Source: Candidatus Binatia bacterium | GTDB lineage: Bacteria > Desulfobacterota_B > Binatia > UBA9968 | Length of the DNA stretch: 6,220 nt | Assembly: GCA_025922795.1 (NCBI GenBank) | Contig: JAICHC010000182.1 | Coordinates: 1-6,220 of the forward strand | Direction: 5' to 3' | Shown: piece by piece, positions 1 through 5,758 of the stretch | Numbering within the stretch: position 1 is the first letter of the stretch | How the letters are laid out: every line of letters starts with the position of its first letter | Notes under the pieces: generated by a model | What the model was told of the DNA's origin: nothing | Database searches by the model: none | Seen by the model: only the letters and a program-made list of their open reading frames with translations | Made by a program: the position numbers and the translations under genes

Positions 1-62
1 AAGGACACGAAGGTTCAGGAATATTACTTTTTAATCTCCTACTTCGTGCTCTTCGTGTCCTT
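1..62. repeat. Inverted 12-bp repeat and 9-nt micro-repeat in intergenic DNA
   Basis: The 12 bases at 1-12 (AAGGACACGAAG) are the exact reverse complement of 51-62 (CTTCGTGTCCTT). The right arm lies inside a run of three consecutive 9-nt units at 42-50, 51-59 and 60-68, each starting CTTCGTG. The two arms could pair to close a ~38-nt AT-rich loop. This looks like a dispersed intergenic repeat rather than a gene; CTTCGTGTCCTTCGTGG-like words are, from memory, widespread between genes of several uncultured lineages. Function is unknown. Confidence 0.6.
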
Positions 63-172
63 CGTGGTGAGGTGTCTCTTGCGATTTTGGTTGCGGCTCG
101 CCGCGCTGGGCTCTTCGTGCCCTCCGTGGTGAGATGTCGTTGCGATTTTGGTTGCGGCTTTGCCGCACGGGG
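49..172. repeat. Two tandem copies of a ~62-bp intergenic repeat, each with a small hairpin
   Basis: Copy A (49-110) and copy B (111-172) are head to tail with no spacer. Both begin CTCTTCGTG, share GTGGTGAG and TGCGATTTTGGTTGCGGCT, and differ by scattered substitutions and a one-base gap. Each ends in a GC hairpin: GCGGC/GCCGC at 93-97 and 100-104 in copy A, and TGCGGC/GCCGCA with a TTT loop at 153-158 and 162-167 in copy B. The loop differs but the stem is kept, which suggests the hairpin matters. No coding frame across it looks real. It lies beyond the 3' end of the minus-strand flavoprotein gene. It may be a REP-like or miniature mobile repeat. Confidence 0.65.
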
Positions 173-268
173 TGCTTTGTCGTGATCGCGCATTTCAAAT
201 CCCGGATTACCGCGCATAAGAGGCTTTGCCGGTCACTGTCCCCCTTTTTAATTTTTTACTTTTACTTT
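173..268. other. Intergenic, no gene seen
   Basis: Together with the repeats before it, bases 1-268 carry no coding region I can support. This part contains a short direct repeat, CGCGCAT at 187-193 and 211-217, then passes into a T-rich tract. No strong stem followed by a T-run was found that would terminate the minus-strand gene ending at 269. Confidence 0.5.
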
Positions 269-275
269 TTAATTT
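244..275. repeat. AT-rich tract with repeated CTTTTTAATTT
   Basis: CTTTTTAATTT occurs at 244-254 and again at 265-275, and a related ACTTTTTAAT occurs at 25-34. The tract is low-complexity pyrimidine on the plus strand and contrasts sharply with the GC-rich surroundings. It overlaps the last codons and the stop of the minus-strand flavoprotein gene. It may be simple slippage-derived sequence. Confidence 0.5.
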
Positions 276-1621
276 GCTTGTAGCGATTGAACCGCATGCT
301 CCGCCGCTCGCATGCCCAGGCCCAACGACGCGAGCAAACCGTTGCCGGGAAGGTAGCCCTCCAAGCCCTTGCCCGACACACCGACAGCGACTCCGCCGCC
401 GGCGTAGAGGTTCGAAATGATCGAGCCGTCGGCGCGCAGGACCTGGCCGTCGGAATTTACCTTCAAGCCGCCTTGCGTGTGGTAGAGCGCCACCGTCACC
501 TTGATGCCATAGAACGGTCCTTCGAGCGGCCGGGGCAGCGTCCGACCGAAAGCGTCTTTGCCGCCGCTCGCAGCCCTTTCGTTGTAATCGCAAATGGTTT
601 GCTTAAGCCCTTCGGCATTGATTGCCAATTTGTACGCAAGCTCTTCCGGAGATTCGGCCTTTAGCAAAAGGCCCGCGTCGAAAAGCGCCGATAGACTTCT
701 CAGGCCGGGTGCGTTTCGATGAAGCTGATAGATGCGTTCATCAAAGATCTCGTACGCCTGCTTGCCCGGTAGATCGAGCATTTTGACGCCGAGGCCACCG
801 GGATATCGGGTCTCGTCGACGAATCGCCGGCCGCCATCGTCGACCATGACGCCGCCGGATAGCGCCACCTCAGGCGGCACCGCGCGCTTGCCCGGACCGA
901 TGTACGCCGGATACGGCTGGAACGCGCCCATGTTCTCGGTTGCGGCTCCCGCAATTAAACCCATTTTGATGCCGTCGCCGGTGCTGCCGTGATGGCCCGG
1001 AAAGGGAATATCGACTGCTTTGGGAATATACCGGGACAACAGCTCCGCACTCGCGCCGAATCCGCCCGTAGCCAGAATAATTCGGCGCGCCGCCTGCGTA
1101 CCATCTTTCGTTACCACGCCCGTCACTGCGCCGCTCGCATCCTGTTTAAGCGAGAGCACCGGCGTCGAGAAGCGCGCCTGAATATTTTTTTCGCGCTGGA
1201 CGGCCTCGAAGAGAAAGTCGGTGATGGTCTTATCGGCTTTCCACGAGTGCGATCGCTGCGCGCTGTGACCGAAAGCAAACTCGCCGATCTGAAATTCGAT
1301 GCCGGCCACGTCCATCAGAAAGTCGGCGACTCGCCCAGAGGTTTCCGTCAGCACACGGGTGAGAACGGCATCGCTCTGATGATTGTTCCGGCGCAAAATA
1401 TCCTGCGCATAAAGCTCCGGGATGTCATCGATTTTCAACTCGCGCTGGCGCCGGCTGCCGGCGGCTCGGATGCCTTTCGAAGAGAAAGCCGTCCCGCCAC
1501 CGGGTCGGTCCGTCTTTTCGAGCAGCAATACTTGCGCGCTCTTCCTGGCAGCGACCAGAGCCGCCATCAGTCCGCAGCCCCCTGCGCCGATCACGAGTAT
1601 ATCGCTGTCGAAACTTTGCAT
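269..1621 (-). CDS. FAD-dependent oxidoreductase, fumarate reductase/3-ketosteroid dehydrogenase superfamily
   Basis: A 450-aa flavoprotein of the FAD_binding_2 type, which usually oxidises or reduces a C-C bond next to a carbonyl or carboxylate; the substrate cannot be read from the sequence. The N-terminal Rossmann motif is GAGGCG at residues 12-17, with the ribose-binding Glu at 35, followed by GGGTAFSSKG (41-50). ATGGFGAS is at 184-191, GSTGDGIKM at 212-220, GGRRFVDETR at 263-272, HTQGGL at 381-386 and the C-terminal FAD loop GYLPGNGLLASLGLG at 422-436. His381 and Arg272 sit where fumarate reductase-like enzymes carry active-site residues (inference). The frame is open to an ATG at 1702, but I chose the ATG at 1621: it begins four residues before the DILVIGAGG strand and has GGAGG 5 nt upstream, whereas the 27-residue extension has no homology-like character. 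No signal peptide is seen, so it is probably cytoplasmic. It is transcribed alone, away from the next gene. The exact enzyme (KstD-like, tricarballylate dehydrogenase-like or other) is open. Confidence 0.9.
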   Translation of the reverse strand: MQSFDSDILVIGAGGCGLMAALVAARKSAQVLLLEKTDRPGGGTAFSSKGIRAAGSRRQRELKIDDIPELYAQDILRRNNHQSDAVLTRVLTETSGRVADFLMDVAGIEFQIGEFAFGHSAQRSHSWKADKTITDFLFEAVQREKNIQARFSTPVLSLKQDASGAVTGVVTKDGTQAARRIILATGGFGASAELLSRYIPKAVDIPFPGHHGSTGDGIKMGLIAGAATENMGAFQPYPAYIGPGKRAVPPEVALSGGVMVDDGGRRFVDETRYPGGLGVKMLDLPGKQAYEIFDERIYQLHRNAPGLRSLSALFDAGLLLKAESPEELAYKLAINAEGLKQTICDYNERAASGGKDAFGRTLPRPLEGPFYGIKVTVALYHTQGGLKVNSDGQVLRADGSIISNLYAGGGVAVGVSGKGLEGYLPGNGLLASLGLGMRAAEHAVQSLQAN

Positions 1622-1625
1622 TGGA

Positions 1626-1631
1626 CCCTCC
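1626..1631 (-). promoter_or_regulatory. Ribosome binding site deciding the flavoprotein start
   Basis: On the minus strand the sequence reads GGAGGG, then TCCA, then the ATG at 1621. This strong Shine-Dalgarno lies inside the longer open frame and argues against the ATG at 1702. Confidence 0.75.
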
Positions 1632-1649
1632 ACACGGTACGAAAGCGAC

Positions 1650-1677
1650 AATATTTGAAAGCTGTCTATGATTTCAA
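1650..1677 (-). promoter_or_regulatory. Possible sigma70-type promoter of the flavoprotein gene
   Basis: On the minus strand TTGAAA (1677-1672) is followed after 16 nt by AATATT (1655-1650). This gives a -35 matching 4 of 6 and a -10 matching 4 of 6, and would place transcription start about 20 nt before the ATG. The match is modest, and the surrounding A/T-richness makes chance hits likely. Confidence 0.22.
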
Positions 1678-1810
1678 CTTGAGAAGAACGGATAATTGAC
1701 AAAGGTCGCCGTAAAGAGAAAACTAACGTAGCCAGGCGAGCCTGACCCCGCGGAAGGACGACGGATGGTCGGGCGGTTGATCTGTCGAAACCACGAAATG
1801 GAGTAGCGCC

Positions 1811-2056
1811 ATGATGATTCGCTTGAAAGTCGATTCTCGCGCCTGCTTGCTAGACAGCACACCGCCGGGATCTCTCGCCCACGACTCGCTCTCCGGCGCC
1901 CCGGTTGTCAGCCGGCCAGGCGATACGGCCGGGGGTCTTTACGAAATAGACTGCAGCGAGAGCGTATGTGATGAGCTTTTGAAGGTCGCCTTGACGCATT
2001 GCCCCGGCGCTCTGCGCGAGCTCGAAGCGCAGATCGGCCGTCAAACTCAGACATAG
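1811..2056 (+). CDS. Small hypothetical protein (81 aa) with YxIxC...CP motif
   Basis: I do not recognise a named family. The start is supported by GGAG at 1800-1803 with a 7-nt spacer. The protein begins with a short strand (MIRLKV), has a Pro/Ser/Gly-rich middle (residues 15-43), then a strand YEIDC (44-48), then a helix carrying L56, L57, A60 and Cys64-Pro65 and a final helix to residue 76. This second half matches, without gaps, residues 47-78 of the 92-aa protein encoded at 5759-6037, at identical Y, I, C, E, L, A, C, P spacing, so both may belong to one family. No signal peptide or membrane segment. The gene ends 32 nt before the NUDIX hydrolase start on the same strand, so the two may be co-transcribed. 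The shared motif with the other protein is the main evidence that it is real. Confidence 0.6.
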   Translation: MMIRLKVDSRACLLDSTPPGSLAHDSLSGAPVVSRPGDTAGGLYEIDCSESVCDELLKVALTHCPGALRELEAQIGRQTQT

Positions 2057-2088
2057 CATTTGAGTTCTCGCTCGGGACCAAAATATTC

Positions 2089-2589
2089 ATGGCAAAAAAA
2101 GTCAGTGCCGGTCTTCTGCTGTACCGCCGGCGTGACGAGCTTGAAGTTTTCCTCGTTCATCCCGGCGGGCCGTTTTGGGTAAAGAAGGATGCCGGGGCGT
2201 GGTCGTTGCCGAAGGGAGAAATTGGGGCAGGCGAGGACCCGCTTGAGGCCGCCAAGCGTGAACTTATTGAAGAAACGGGTTTCACGATCGACGGTGAATT
2301 TCGGCGACTCGAGCCGGTGAAGCAATCCGGCGGCAAGATAGTTCACGCGTGGGCAATCGAAGCCGACTGCGATCCCTCTCAGCATCGAAGTAATTTATTC
2401 TCCATGGAGTGGCCACCCAAATCCGGCCAGACGCAGCAGTTTCCGGAAGTCGATCGAGCCGGATGGTTCAATATTCCAGAGGCACGCAAGCGGATCATTG
2501 CCGGACAATTAGGGCTTCTCGACCAGCTCGTCTCGGCTCTCGGCAAAGAGCCCGATGCGTCACAGCCTAAATGCCGGAGGTTGTCCTGA
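2089..2589 (+). CDS. NUDIX hydrolase (COG4119-like)
   Basis: A 166-aa NUDIX protein, expected to hydrolyse a nucleoside diphosphate linked to another moiety, with a divalent metal. The NUDIX box GX5EX7REUXEEXGU is perfect at residues 43-65: Gly43, Glu49, Arg57-Glu58-Leu59, Glu61-Glu62, Gly64-Phe65. Flanking blocks SAGLLLYRR (6-14), VHPGGPFWVKKD (23-34), WSLPKGE (38-44), MEWPPKSG (106-113) and FPEVDRAGWF (118-127) fit, from memory, the COG4119 group of predicted NTP pyrophosphohydrolases, which often have this length. I start at the ATG at 2089 because family members begin just before SAGLLLYRR. The frame stays open back to 1999, but that would overlap the preceding gene by 58 bp and adds an unrelated Arg-rich leader. 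The ribosome site is weak (GGGA, 11 nt away), so translation may depend partly on the upstream small gene. The true substrate is unknown. Confidence 0.92.
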   Translation: MAKKVSAGLLLYRRRDELEVFLVHPGGPFWVKKDAGAWSLPKGEIGAGEDPLEAAKRELIEETGFTIDGEFRRLEPVKQSGGKIVHAWAIEADCDPSQHRSNLFSMEWPPKSGQTQQFPEVDRAGWFNIPEARKRIIAGQLGLLDQLVSALGKEPDASQPKCRRLS

Positions 2590-2670
2590 CTAGAACTTTG
2601 TTTATTACCCGCCGTCCCCCGCCGTTTTCGCCACGGTTCTCGGCCGACGGCACTGACAAGCCGAAAACTT

Positions 2671-2697
2671 CGAAAAAAATCCCAATATTTTTTTTCG
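2671..2697. terminator. Possible A/T stem-loop terminator after the NUDIX gene
   Basis: CGAAAAAAAT (2671-2680) pairs with the segment at 2687-2697 (ATTTTTTTTCG, one extra T), leaving a short loop. On the plus strand the right arm is itself an 8-T run. The stem is nearly all A-T, so it is not a canonical intrinsic terminator. Confidence 0.25.
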
Positions 2698-2855
2698 CAC
2701 TGTCCTAAACTCGCCCGTTCATTCGTCGTACAATTGAAGAAAGCAAACGATCAGTAATTGAAACGGGACAGACGTGGGTTGTGGGCAACACAAGTTCGAC
2801 GGCGGAGTGAACGCTCGTCGTAAGCACTTGGCCGGTGACAAAGATCGCGCGAAAA

Positions 2856-2863
2856 GGGAGGAG
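2856..2863 (+). promoter_or_regulatory. Strong ribosome binding site deciding the propeller start
   Basis: GGGAGGAG lies 6 nt before the ATG at 2870 (AGGAG at 2859-2863). The frame is open upstream to 2774, but this site marks the real start. Confidence 0.8.
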
Positions 2864-2869
2864 CAAAGA

Positions 2870-4048
2870 ATGAGCGGAGTACGGGTTCTAGTTGGAACAA
2901 GGAAGGGCGCGTTCGTGCTGACCTCGGACGCAAAGCGCCAACGGTGGGACATCAGTGGCCCCCACTTTGCGGGCTGGGAGATCTATCATCTCAAGGGATC
3001 ACCAGCCGATCCGAACCGGCTGTACGCGTCTCAACACAGCAGCTGGTTTGGGCAGATCATCCAGCGATCGAGCGACGGCGGGAAGACGTGGGAGGTGCCC
3101 GGCGGAGAGAAAATGCCCGAGCCGTACGATCCACCGGTCGGCGTAAGCAACAAGTTTGTCTACGACACATCTCCTGAAACCGGCAAACCTCTCACCACCC
3201 ACCAGTGGTACGATGGCACGCCGCATCCGTGGGAGTTCAAGCGTGTGTGGCATCTCGAACCGTCACTCAACGATCCGAACACAGTTTACGCCGGAGTCGA
3301 AGACGCCGCCTTGTTCCGCTCGACCGACGGCGCGCAGACATGGCACGAGCTTGCTGGTCTGCGCGGCCACGGCTCGGGATCGTCTTGGCAACCGGGGGCC
3401 GGCGGAATGTGCCTGCACACGATCCTTCTCGACCCGAGCGATCCTCAGCGAATTTTCATCGCCATTTCCTCTGCAGGCGCCTTCCGCACTGGAGACGGCG
3501 GCAAGACCTGGCAACCAATCAACCGCGGCTTGCATTCGCTCTACATTCCCGACGCGACCGCCGAGGTTGGCCATTGCGTCCATCGTATCGCGATGCATCC
3601 GTCTCGGCCGGGCGTGTTGTTCATGCAGAAGCACTGGGACGTGATGCGCAGCGATGATGCCGGGGAATCGTGGCATGAAATCAGCGGCAACCTGCCGACT
3701 GACTTCGGCTTTCCCATTGACGTTCACGCGCACGAGCCGGAAACCATTTACGTCGTTCCGATCAAGAGCGACTCGGAGCATTATCCGCCCGACGGAAAGC
3801 TGCGCGTGTACCGCAGCCGGACGGGCGGCAACGAGTGGGAGCCGCTCACGAAGGGCCTGCCGCAAAGCGACTGCTACGTCAACGTGTTGCGCGACGCGAT
3901 GGCCGTCGACTCGCTTGATTCCTGCGGCGTATACTTCGGCACCACCGGCGGCCAGGTCTACCTATCGCCGGACGGCGGGGACAACTGGGCGCCGATCGTG
4001 CGCGATCTTCCGGCCGTGGTTTCCGTCGAGGTCCAGACCCTGCCATGA
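2870..4048 (+). CDS. Cytoplasmic Asp-box (BNR) beta-propeller protein, sialidase-like fold of unknown function
   Basis: A 392-aa protein built from repeated Asp-box (SxDGGxTW) hairpins: residues 67-74, 151-158, 207-214, 261-268, 316-323 (degenerate) and 366-373. The spacing of roughly 50-85 residues fits a six- or seven-bladed propeller of the VPS10/YCF48/exo-alpha-sialidase type. Databases often label such proteins exo-alpha-sialidase or WD40/YVTN/BNR-like. However, I find no F/YRIP motif, and the protein begins directly with [12 protein letters not shown] with no signal peptide, so true sialidase activity is unlikely. Other conspicuous blocks, possibly a ligand face, are [20 protein letters not shown] (113-132) and [11 protein letters not shown] (234-244), rich in His and Trp. 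It overlaps the following MoaD/ThiS-like gene by ATGA, implying coupled translation and probably a joint function. I infer a scaffold or binding role; the partner and ligand are unknown. Confidence 0.88.
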   Translation: MSGVRVLVGTRKGAFVLTSDAKRQRWDISGPHFAGWEIYHLKGSPADPNRLYASQHSSWFGQIIQRSSDGGKTWEVPGGEKMPEPYDPPVGVSNKFVYDTSPETGKPLTTHQWYDGTPHPWEFKRVWHLEPSLNDPNTVYAGVEDAALFRSTDGAQTWHELAGLRGHGSGSSWQPGAGGMCLHTILLDPSDPQRIFIAISSAGAFRTGDGGKTWQPINRGLHSLYIPDATAEVGHCVHRIAMHPSRPGVLFMQKHWDVMRSDDAGESWHEISGNLPTDFGFPIDVHAHEPETIYVVPIKSDSEHYPPDGKLRVYRSRTGGNEWEPLTKGLPQSDCYVNVLRDAMAVDSLDSCGVYFGTTGGQVYLSPDGGDNWAPIVRDLPAVVSVEVQTLP

Positions 4049-4341
4049 TTCGCGTCGTGCTACCCACCCATTTGCGCAAGCTCGCGCGCGTCGACGGCGA
4101 GGTCCAGCTCCACGTCGAGGGTAAGGTCACTCAACGGTCGGTTCTCGACGCGCTCGAGGATTGTTATCCGATGCTGCGCGGAACGGTCCGCGACCAGGTC
4201 ACCTATAAGCGCCGCGCGTTCGTGCGCTTCTTCGCCTGCAGTCAGGACCTCTCTCACGAGCCGCCCGACACGCCGCTGCCCGATGCGGTCGCGGCCGGGG
4301 CAGAGCCTTTTATGATCGTCGGGGCGATTGCAGGCGGTTAG
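4045..4341 (+). CDS. MoaD/ThiS-like beta-grasp (ubiquitin-like) protein with C-terminal Gly-Gly
   Basis: A 98-aa protein that starts with a beta strand ([13 protein letters not shown], residues 2-14), has a [14 protein letters not shown] helix (33-46) and ends in MIVGAIAGG (90-98). This layout matches MoaD/ThiS sulfur carriers, in which the C-terminal Gly-Gly is adenylated by an E1-like enzyme and then carries a thiocarboxylate. The terminal Gly97-Gly98 is exposed right before TAG, so it is chemically competent without processing. It is longer than classical MoaD (about 80 aa) because of an insert rich in Arg, Phe, Asp and Pro around residues 52-80 ([20 protein letters not shown] region). It begins inside the stop of the propeller gene (ATGA at 4045-4048) with only a weak upstream GAGG, so translation is probably coupled. 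No MoaE, ThiF/MoeB, ThiG or JAMM protease gene is in the window. A dedicated molybdopterin role is therefore doubtful; sulfur delivery or protein tagging linked to the propeller is speculation. Confidence 0.85.
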   Translation: MIRVVLPTHLRKLARVDGEVQLHVEGKVTQRSVLDALEDCYPMLRGTVRDQVTYKRRAFVRFFACSQDLSHEPPDTPLPDAVAAGAEPFMIVGAIAGG

Positions 4342-4420
4342 CTTGACCGTCCCATCAAGGCAGTCAATCCGAGCACAAGCTTGCTTGGCCTGCGGGAATA
4401 AACTTTAAAAGGGAGAAAGC
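4342..4420 (+). other. Short intergenic stretch before the VOC remnant
   Basis: Contains an 8-bp palindrome CAAGCTTG at 4376-4383 and an A-rich run leading into GGGAG at 4411-4415. That GGGAG would be the ribosome site of the following gene (5 nt before its presumed original start). No convincing promoter or terminator. Confidence 0.4.
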
Positions 4421-4823
4421 ATTGCGACTAAGATTTTCGTAAATTTGCCGGTGAAAAATCTCAATAGCTCGGTAGAATTTTTCACCCAGCTTGGCTTTAG
4501 TTTCAATCGGCAATTTACCGACGAGACGGCTACCTGCATGATCGTGACCGACGGCATATTCGTCATGCTTTTAACCGAAACCAAGTTCAAGACGTTTACG
4601 CCTAAAGAGATTTGCGACGCAAAGATACACCGAAGTGCTTGTGTGCCTGGCTCTTGAAAGCCGGGCAAAAGTCGATGAAATGGTTCAAAAAGCGGTGGCC
4701 GCCGGCGGCACGACTTACAATGAGCCGCAAGACCACGGTTTTATGTACGCCCACGGATTTCAGGATCCCGACGGCCACATTTGGGAACTTATTTTTATGG
4801 AATCAAGCGCGCTCAAAGGTTAA
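4421..4823 (+). pseudogene. VOC/glyoxalase-family protein gene, frameshifted and without a normal start codon
   Basis: Two reading frames together encode one small metal-dependent VOC-fold protein of about 133 aa. Frame one reads IATKIFVNLPVKNLNSSVEF from the ATT at 4421 and continues through FTQLGFSFN, ATCMIV and FVMLLTE to ICDAK near 4624. It then runs off into an unrelated tail ending at 4657. The next frame (from about 4626) continues YTEVLVCLALESRAKVDEMV, EPQDHGFMYAHGFQDPDGHI and WELIFMESSA to a stop at 4821-4823. The length and both halves fit the 'VOC family/glyoxalase-like' group that starts MATKIFVNLPVK (from memory). The expected ATG is ATT here, with a good GGGAG 5 nt upstream; the only later in-frame start is a TTG at 4445, which would trim the first strand. 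The junction around 4619-4631 needs one base skipped or two bases restored, and has no classic slippery heptamer. It could be a genuine pseudogene or a sequencing/assembly error; programmed shifting is unlikely. Confidence 0.8.
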
Positions 4824-4835
4824 GCGCGATCGGAA

Positions 4836-4845
4836 ACAGCGCTGT
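4836..4845. repeat. 10-bp perfect palindrome ACAGCGCTGT
   Basis: A self-complementary ten-mer 13 bases after the VOC stop and 72 bases before the GFA start. It may be an operator half-site or chance in GC-rich DNA. Nothing in the window repeats it. Confidence 0.3.
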
Positions 4846-4882
4846 GACTCACCCGACCCCTTTGACCCGTGTCGCGTACCGC

Positions 4883-4896
4883 GCCGAGCAATCGGC
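4883..4896 (+). other. Small GNRA-loop hairpin in the GFA gene leader
   Basis: GCCGA (4883-4887) and TCGGC (4892-4896) pair around a GCAA loop, a 5-bp stem with a stable tetraloop. It lies 9 nt before the AGGAG ribosome site and could stabilise the leader. No riboswitch architecture is visible around it. Confidence 0.3.
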
Positions 4897-4917
4897 AGAG
4901 GATGAAGGAGAGTGCAC

Positions 4918-5265
4918 ATGAAATACAAAGGCAGTTGTCACTGCGGCAAGGTTGCGTTCGAGGTCGAAGGCGATCTCAATGGCGCGATGGCATGCAATTG
5001 CTCCATATGTTCACGGAAAGGATCTCTTCTGTGGTTTGTCCCCCGGGACCAGCTACGGTTGCTTACATCGGATCAGGAGATCGGCACTTACACGTTCAAC
5101 AAGCACGTCATCAAGCACCGCTTTTGCCGAACCTGCGGCATTCATCCATTCGGAGAAGGCGTCGATCCAAAGGGAGATCGGATCGCCGCCATCAATATTC
5201 GATGCCTCGAAGAAATCGACCTGGGAAGCGTTCCGGTTCAACACTTCGACGGAAGGTCGCTGTAA
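4918..5265 (+). CDS. GFA-family (glutathione-dependent formaldehyde-activating / CENP-V) zinc protein
   Basis: A 115-aa single-domain protein of the GFA fold, which binds zinc through clustered cysteines; the founder enzyme speeds conjugation of formaldehyde with glutathione, but most family members have unknown substrates. Motifs: GSCHCGKVAFE at 5-15 (Cys7, Cys9), CNCSIC at 26-31 (Cys26, Cys28, Cys31), FCRTCGIHPFG at 69-79 (Cys70, Cys73), and the family-typical end QHFDGRSL (108-115). All expected zinc-site cysteines are present and the length is complete. The ATG at 4918 is chosen over a GTG at 4912 because AGGAG (4906-4910) is 7 nt from the ATG but only 1 nt from the GTG. It lies between a VOC remnant and a DoxX-like gene, all families often met in stress or detoxification settings, but with separate ribosome sites. 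The substrate is not deducible. Confidence 0.93.
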   Translation: MKYKGSCHCGKVAFEVEGDLNGAMACNCSICSRKGSLLWFVPRDQLRLLTSDQEIGTYTFNKHVIKHRFCRTCGIHPFGEGVDPKGDRIAAINIRCLEEIDLGSVPVQHFDGRSL

Positions 5266-5345
5266 AGCTAATCCACCCCGACAATGCCGGCAAACATCCC
5301 TTTTAGAGTGGTAACCGTGGCCAATCGCCCTATCGGAGCCGAGCC

Positions 5346-5720
5346 ATGAACTATGCTTTGTGGATCATTCAGTGGCTGCTCGCGCTCCTTTTTTTATTCG
5401 CCGGCGGCATGAAGCTGGTGCTGCCGATCGAGGAGATGACGAAGCAGATGCCGTTACCGCTGCCGGGCCTGTTCTTGCGTTTCACCGGAGTCGTCGAAGT
5501 GCTCGGCGCGATCGGTCTGATCTTGCCCTGGCTGCTGCGCATACGGCCGGGTCTGACACCGTTGGCGGCCGCCGGGTTGGCGATCGTTATGATCGGCGCG
5601 ACCGTGTACACGTTGGCTGCTGGTGATTTCACCGCGGCGCTGATCCCGCTGTTGGTGGGTCTCCTCTCGGCGTTCGTTGCCTATGGGCGCTGGCGTCTCA
5701 CGCCGAAACGCGGCAAATGA
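5346..5720 (+). CDS. DoxX-like four-helix membrane protein
   Basis: A 124-aa hydrophobic protein with four predicted transmembrane helices at about residues 3-26, 39-62, 70-92 and 95-115, ending in a basic tail (RWRLTPKRGK) that should face the cytoplasm. The first-helix pattern LFLFAGGMKL and the second-helix pattern RFTGVVEVLGAIGLILP are typical of the DoxX/DoxX_2 family of small inner-membrane proteins. Some relatives are tied to quinone, thiosulfate or oxidative-stress functions, but the role of most is unknown. The start is supported by GGAG at 5335-5338 with 7 nt spacing. It follows the GFA gene after 80 bp and converges with the minus-strand hypothetical gene after a 38-bp gap that has only a weak 4-bp stem (TGAG/CTCA, 5733-5745). 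Confidence 0.88.
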   Translation: MNYALWIIQWLLALLFLFAGGMKLVLPIEEMTKQMPLPLPGLFLRFTGVVEVLGAIGLILPWLLRIRPGLTPLAAAGLAIVMIGATVYTLAAGDFTAALIPLLVGLLSAFVAYGRWRLTPKRGK

Positions 5721-5758
5721 CTCTATGGCGCGTGAGATAGGCTCAGCTTAGCACCGCG

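Larger units (their letters stand above)
2590..2869. other. Intergenic region upstream of the propeller gene
   Basis: Two hundred and eighty bases without a supported gene. It contains a nested GC inverted repeat (GCCGTC 2611-2616 with GACGGC 2646-2651; CCGT 2622-2625 with ACGG 2633-2636). It also has an A/T inverted repeat (CGAAAAAAAT 2671-2680 with a T-run ending CG at 2687-2697) and a TACAAT word at 2729-2734 that resembles a -10 box but has no good -35. Two copies of AATTGAA occur at 2732-2738 and 2756-2762. The promoter of the downstream pair and the end of the NUDIX transcript presumably lie here. Confidence 0.4.

Noticed and set aside
42..172. CRISPR array
   Set aside because: The two 62-bp copies abut with no spacers, and the 9-nt units are far too short for CRISPR repeats.
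1622..1702. N-terminal extension of the flavoprotein to an ATG at 1702
   Set aside because: The extension contains the strong GGAGG ribosome site for the ATG at 1621, and the Rossmann motif begins at the right distance from that later start.
1696..1729. Plus-strand promoter with a perfect TTGACA at 1696-1701
   Set aside because: No acceptable -10 box lies 16-19 bases downstream; the nearest TAACGT is 22 bases away and matches poorly.
1999..2088. Longer NUDIX protein starting at 1999
   Set aside because: It would overlap the preceding small gene by 58 bp and add an Arg-rich leader unlike the family, whose members begin at the MAKK...SAGLLLYRR position.
2611..2651. GC inverted repeat as a rho-independent terminator
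   Set aside because: The loop is large, the inner stem is only 4 bp and no T-run follows directly.
2774..2869. Longer propeller protein starting at 2774
   Set aside because: The extra residues are Lys/Arg-rich and unlike a propeller; the GGGAGGAG site marks the ATG at 2870.
2870..4048. True secreted sialidase
   Set aside because: No signal peptide and no F/YRIP motif; only the Asp-box propeller repeats are present.
4912..4917. GTG start for the GFA-family gene
   Set aside because: It is only one base from the AGGAG site; the ATG at 4918 has a 7-nt spacer.
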